From JBBDIK01 sp964640385 (GTDB lineage: Bacteria; Actinomycetota; UBA4738; JBBDHU01), in assembly GCA_964640385.1 (NCBI GenBank), contig CAZXFL010000051.1, forward strand, positions 1 through 7,348: 7,348 nucleotides of DNA, in the 5' to 3' direction. Made by a program: the position numbers and the translations under genes. Positions within the stretch are counted from its first letter, which is position 1, and every line of letters starts with the position of its first letter. Of the stretch, positions 4,863 through 7,348 are shown piece after piece. The notes under the pieces were generated by a model. It made no database searches, was not told the DNA's origin, and worked only from the letters and a program-made list of their open reading frames with translations.

Positions 4863-6446
4863 TCATGATGGTTGCCTGTCTTCCTCCAGGATGTTGACCA
4901 CGAGGACTTGGACCATCCTGCACAAGATGTAGTCGTCGCTGGCCGCGTCGCAGGTGGGGATCCGTGGCGACGGCACCTCGCTCCATGGGGTTTCGCCGCA
5001 GCGGCGCACGGCCGCTTTCGGTTGCCGACCCATCCCGAAGGTCGTGGTTCCGCGTCGCTCTGCGACGCAGATGGTCTTCCCGGATCGGCTCACCGAGACG
5101 AGCGCGATCCGCTTCTTCGACGTCGCGACGATCGACACCGAGGGCGGGTCCCGAGGATCGAGGTTCGTGATCGCGATGCGCCTCCGCCAGACGAGGCCGC
5201 GGTCATCTCGTGCGTGGCCTTCGAATCTGCGGAAGGTCCCGTTCTTGAGGTGGAAGGCGTTCGCGCCGTCGAGCGCCGACCGAAGGGTTCTGATGGCCAC
5301 GACGTCCTGGGCCCGTCCACGGAAACCCAGGAAGGTTCTGGACGGCTGGACGGCCCGCGCTCCCACTCCGAGCGTGCTGAAGCCAAACGCGGCGACGAGT
5401 GCTGCCGCCCCGACCAGGTTGAGTATGCGCGTCCCACGGACGCCCGAGGCCTTCAGGTCCGCATCGGTGACGGGGATCATGACCCAGTCTCTGGGTGCCG
5501 TCGCGGGTCTCCGAAGCTCGATGAGCCGTGCGATCGGCTGCAATGCTGAGCAGATGGAGGCGAGGGCGAAGAGAAAGAGCGCCGGAAGGAAGGCGGTCCA
5601 TTCGGAACCCGGATCGAATCGCCACAGCATCTGAGATGGCCCTTGGCTCAGCAAGATCGCCTCAAGGATGAACGTCCAAGGAACCCATCGGCGGTCACGA
5701 CCCATCAGGGATCCGAATATCGCGAGTCCGATGATGGAGCCGTGGAGGTACGGCGAGCCGAGCCACCATAAGGTGGCGATCACGAGACCGCCGACTGTGA
5801 CGCAGGGGATCGACGCGATGATGCGAGATCGCGGCCCGAGCGGGTCTCGAGGCTCGGCTCGTGGGCGCAGGAAAACGATCACCGACAGAGCAGGGATGCT
5901 CAGCACGAGGGTAGCGACCAGGAGTTGTGCGCCGCCGTTTCCTTTCAGGAAGGACACCGGCCACCAGAGGTTCGGTCGCAGGATCAGGACCTCAGGCTCT
6001 CCCTCTGGAGATACGAACCCCACGAGGAAGAAGGCGAGGATCGGCAGGAACGCGGTTAGTCGTCGTCCGCGAAGAGCGAGGAATACGCCGGGGAGTGCGA
6101 ACCCGAGGCCCAGCAGGAAGGACGACATCACCGGCCCAGGAGTCATGCCTTGTGGGCGGAGGTAGCAGAACCAGTCATCTGGCGTCGGCCCGAGACCCGC
6201 TTCCTTGATCCGTTCGCAGGCTCCGAGGAACGTCGGGAAGGCGAAGTTCGAGGGATAGATGTTCAGGCCCAACAGCGCGACGAGCCCGACCGACAGCAGG
6301 CATGCGGGAAGAACACCTGCGATCAGCCACGGGGATCGTGTGTGGTCCTTGGCGGCCGCATGGTTGCCGGGATGCCTCGAACCCGTGACATGCGAGCGGA
6401 GATAGTCGCCCATCGCGATCGTGCTGTAACGCCCTACCCCACCCAT
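4863..6446 (-). CDS. Multi-spanning membrane protein with a pilin-like C-terminal region
   Basis: About 527 residues from the ATG at 6446; an ATG at 6413 (516 residues) is equally possible, since neither has a clear Shine-Dalgarno. The frame is open further upstream, but that part reads as random and overlaps the divergent gene. Helices are seen near 41-64, 105-126, 130-145, 172-194, 210-230, 237-250, 257-270, 285-305 and 342-362. After the last helix, residues 380-527 are soluble: RTLRSALDGANAFHLKNGTF (387-406) resembles the first helix and loop of type IV pilin-like domains (LR.A...A...Y...NGTY). The tail holds cysteines in ICVAERRGTTTFGMG and the CGETPW and IPTCDAASDD segments, also as in actinobacterial pilin-like proteins. 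No family name is recalled for the whole protein, and the pilin likeness is inference from pattern. It points away from the NHL gene across a shared upstream region. Confidence 0.8.
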   Translation of the reverse strand: MGGVGRYSTIAMGDYLRSHVTGSRHPGNHAAAKDHTRSPWLIAGVLPACLLSVGLVALLGLNIYPSNFAFPTFLGACERIKEAGLGPTPDDWFCYLRPQGMTPGPVMSSFLLGLGFALPGVFLALRGRRLTAFLPILAFFLVGFVSPEGEPEVLILRPNLWWPVSFLKGNGGAQLLVATLVLSIPALSVIVFLRPRAEPRDPLGPRSRIIASIPCVTVGGLVIATLWWLGSPYLHGSIIGLAIFGSLMGRDRRWVPWTFILEAILLSQGPSQMLWRFDPGSEWTAFLPALFLFALASICSALQPIARLIELRRPATAPRDWVMIPVTDADLKASGVRGTRILNLVGAAALVAAFGFSTLGVGARAVQPSRTFLGFRGRAQDVVAIRTLRSALDGANAFHLKNGTFRRFEGHARDDRGLVWRRRIAITNLDPRDPPSVSIVATSKKRIALVSVSRSGKTICVAERRGTTTFGMGRQPKAAVRRCGETPWSEVPSPRIPTCDAASDDYILCRMVQVLVVNILEEDRQPS

Positions 6447-6623
6447 CGACTGGCGGGGCTGCTGTCTTGAGCGGACGGCTCCTGCCGGAGCCCGGGGCAG
6501 CTCGGAGACTGGCCGCCCTGCCCGTCGCGCGCAGGGCCTGTCGGGCGAATGCCCTAGGAGATTTCGGTCGCCGCTCGGCGTAGGCTCGACACACATCCGC
6601 TGGGTTCCGAAGGGGACAGGCCC
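6447..6623. other. Divergent intergenic region with two GC-rich hairpins
   Basis: This 177-bp region should hold the promoters of both flanking genes. It contains two perfect inverted repeats: 6477-6492 (6-bp stem, GGCTCC with GGAGCC, loop of 4) and 6515-6537 (7-bp stem, GCCCTGC with GCAGGGC, loop of 9). They may be operators or leader structures. I cannot pick a convincing promoter. Confidence 0.35.
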
Positions 6624-7348
6624 ATGAAGGCACGCATCGCGATCATCACGATCCTGGCGATGGGGGCTGCCCTCTTCGCCTCCGGTCCCGGCTCTGCCAT
6701 GAACATCGGGGGCTACCAACCCAGGGCCTGGCGGATCACCGGACTGGACCCGGCAGACCCCACCCCCAACTTCCACTATCCCTTCGGGATCGCACTAAAC
6801 GATGCAGGCGATGTGTTCGTCACGGACTCGATGAACGATACGGTCCTGAAGTTCGCCAACGACGGCACCTATCTCGATCGGTGGGGTGGACACGGCACCG
6901 GCCCCGGCGAGTTCGACCGTCCCACGGGCATCGGCGTGAGCCCGGCCGGTGACGTTTTCGTGGTCGACACGATGAACAACAGGGTCCAGGTCTTCGGGCC
7001 GGGCGGGGCCTACCTGGACCAATGGGGAACGGCTGGGCGAAACGGCGGCGAGTTCAACCACCCGATCGGGATCGCGATCAGCGACGCAGACAAGGCATAC
7101 GTCGCCGATACCTTCAATCACCGTATCGAGAAGTTCGACCTCGACGGGACTTTCCTCACCGAGTTCGGCGAGCCGGGCAGCGGCGGCGGCAGGCTGAACC
7201 ATCCGGTCGGTGTGGCGACGGACCAGGATCATGTCTACGTCACCGACAACGGCAACCGCCTCGTTCAGATACGCGCTGCTGGTCGAAGCCGACGTCAGCG
7301 ATCGTTGATGATTTGCGTGCGGCAGGAAACGGTGAGGAGCCGAGTGAC
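6624..7348 (+). CDS. Secreted NHL-repeat beta-propeller protein (partial, runs off the right edge)
   Basis: The ATG at 6624 is preceded by AAGGGGA about 7 nt upstream. Residues 1-25 are a signal peptide (MKARIAII, a hydrophobic core, then GPGSA), so the protein is exported. Four NHL repeats follow with an exact 47-residue period, starting near F50, F97, F144 and L191. Each reads roughly F-x-x-P-x-G-I-A, D-V-F-V-x-D, N-x-R-V-x-x-F, G-x-x-L-x-x-W/F-G. Propellers of this type usually have six blades and act in protein or carbohydrate binding; no enzyme function is implied. The repeat pattern stops at about residue 216 (VQI), and the last 25 visible residues are Arg-rich and unlike NHL, although the frame stays open to the window end. 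Either the protein changes character here, or there is a frameshift or assembly join near 7270. Confidence 0.88.
   Translation, partial: MKARIAIITILAMGAALFASGPGSAMNIGGYQPRAWRITGLDPADPTPNFHYPFGIALNDAGDVFVTDSMNDTVLKFANDGTYLDRWGGHGTGPGEFDRPTGIGVSPAGDVFVVDTMNNRVQVFGPGGAYLDQWGTAGRNGGEFNHPIGIAISDADKAYVADTFNHRIEKFDLDGTFLTEFGEPGSGGGRLNHPVGVATDQDHVYVTDNGNRLVQIRAAGRSRRQRSLMICVRQETVRSRV

Noticed and set aside
4872..5634. Rightward frames of about 225 residues
   Set aside because: Antisense to the pilin-like part of the 6446-4863 gene; composition is that of an antisense shadow.
6795..7232. A 145-residue leftward frame
   Set aside because: Mirror of the NHL repeats; its apparent regularity comes from the repeat on the other strand.
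7334..7346. GAGGAG followed by GTG at 7344 as the start of a next gene
   Set aside because: Spacing is only 4 nt, the GTG is in frame with the open NHL reading, and the window ends two bases later.

Overview
The window is GC-rich DNA, probably from an uncultured actinobacterium-like organism. Support for this comes from high G/C in third codon positions, GTG and CTG starts, lipoprotein-rich small genes, and relatives I recall mainly from Actinomycetota. A run of exactly 100 N flanked by an identical 55-base sequence shows it is a draft, scaffolded assembly, possibly a metagenome bin.

The left half (about 65-4115) is transcribed leftwards and reads as a metal/redox cluster. In transcription order it holds: a membrane-anchored cupredoxin-like protein (4115-3732); a large multi-spanning membrane protein (3735-2371) whose GTG overlaps the previous stop; a 68-residue membrane/zinc-ribbon protein (2370-2164) whose ATG touches the previous stop; a redoxin lipoprotein (2059-1487); a DUF6933 protein (1454-1002); and a DUF411 copper-binding lipoprotein (556-65). 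A promoter-like sequence and a 15-bp palindrome lie upstream of the first gene. The best reading is that the proteins act at or outside the membrane in copper handling and thiol redox chemistry. That role is inferred from the families and not shown directly.

The most important observation is in the redoxin gene. Its frame is interrupted by one TGA, exactly where relatives have the first cysteine of a CxxC motif (so U-G-G-C). A perfect 6-bp hairpin with a 5-nt AGUUG loop starts 15 nt downstream. This is the layout of a bacterial selenoprotein with its SECIS element, so the two half-genes are annotated here as one selenoprotein. No selenocysteine machinery genes are in the window.

The middle (4352-4770) holds a decayed transposase fragment that runs into the assembly gap. 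The right part holds a leftward multi-spanning membrane protein with a pilin-like C-terminal region (6446-4863). Divergent from it is a secreted NHL-repeat beta-propeller protein (from 6624, running off the right edge). Their 177-bp divergent intergenic region contains two GC-rich hairpins.
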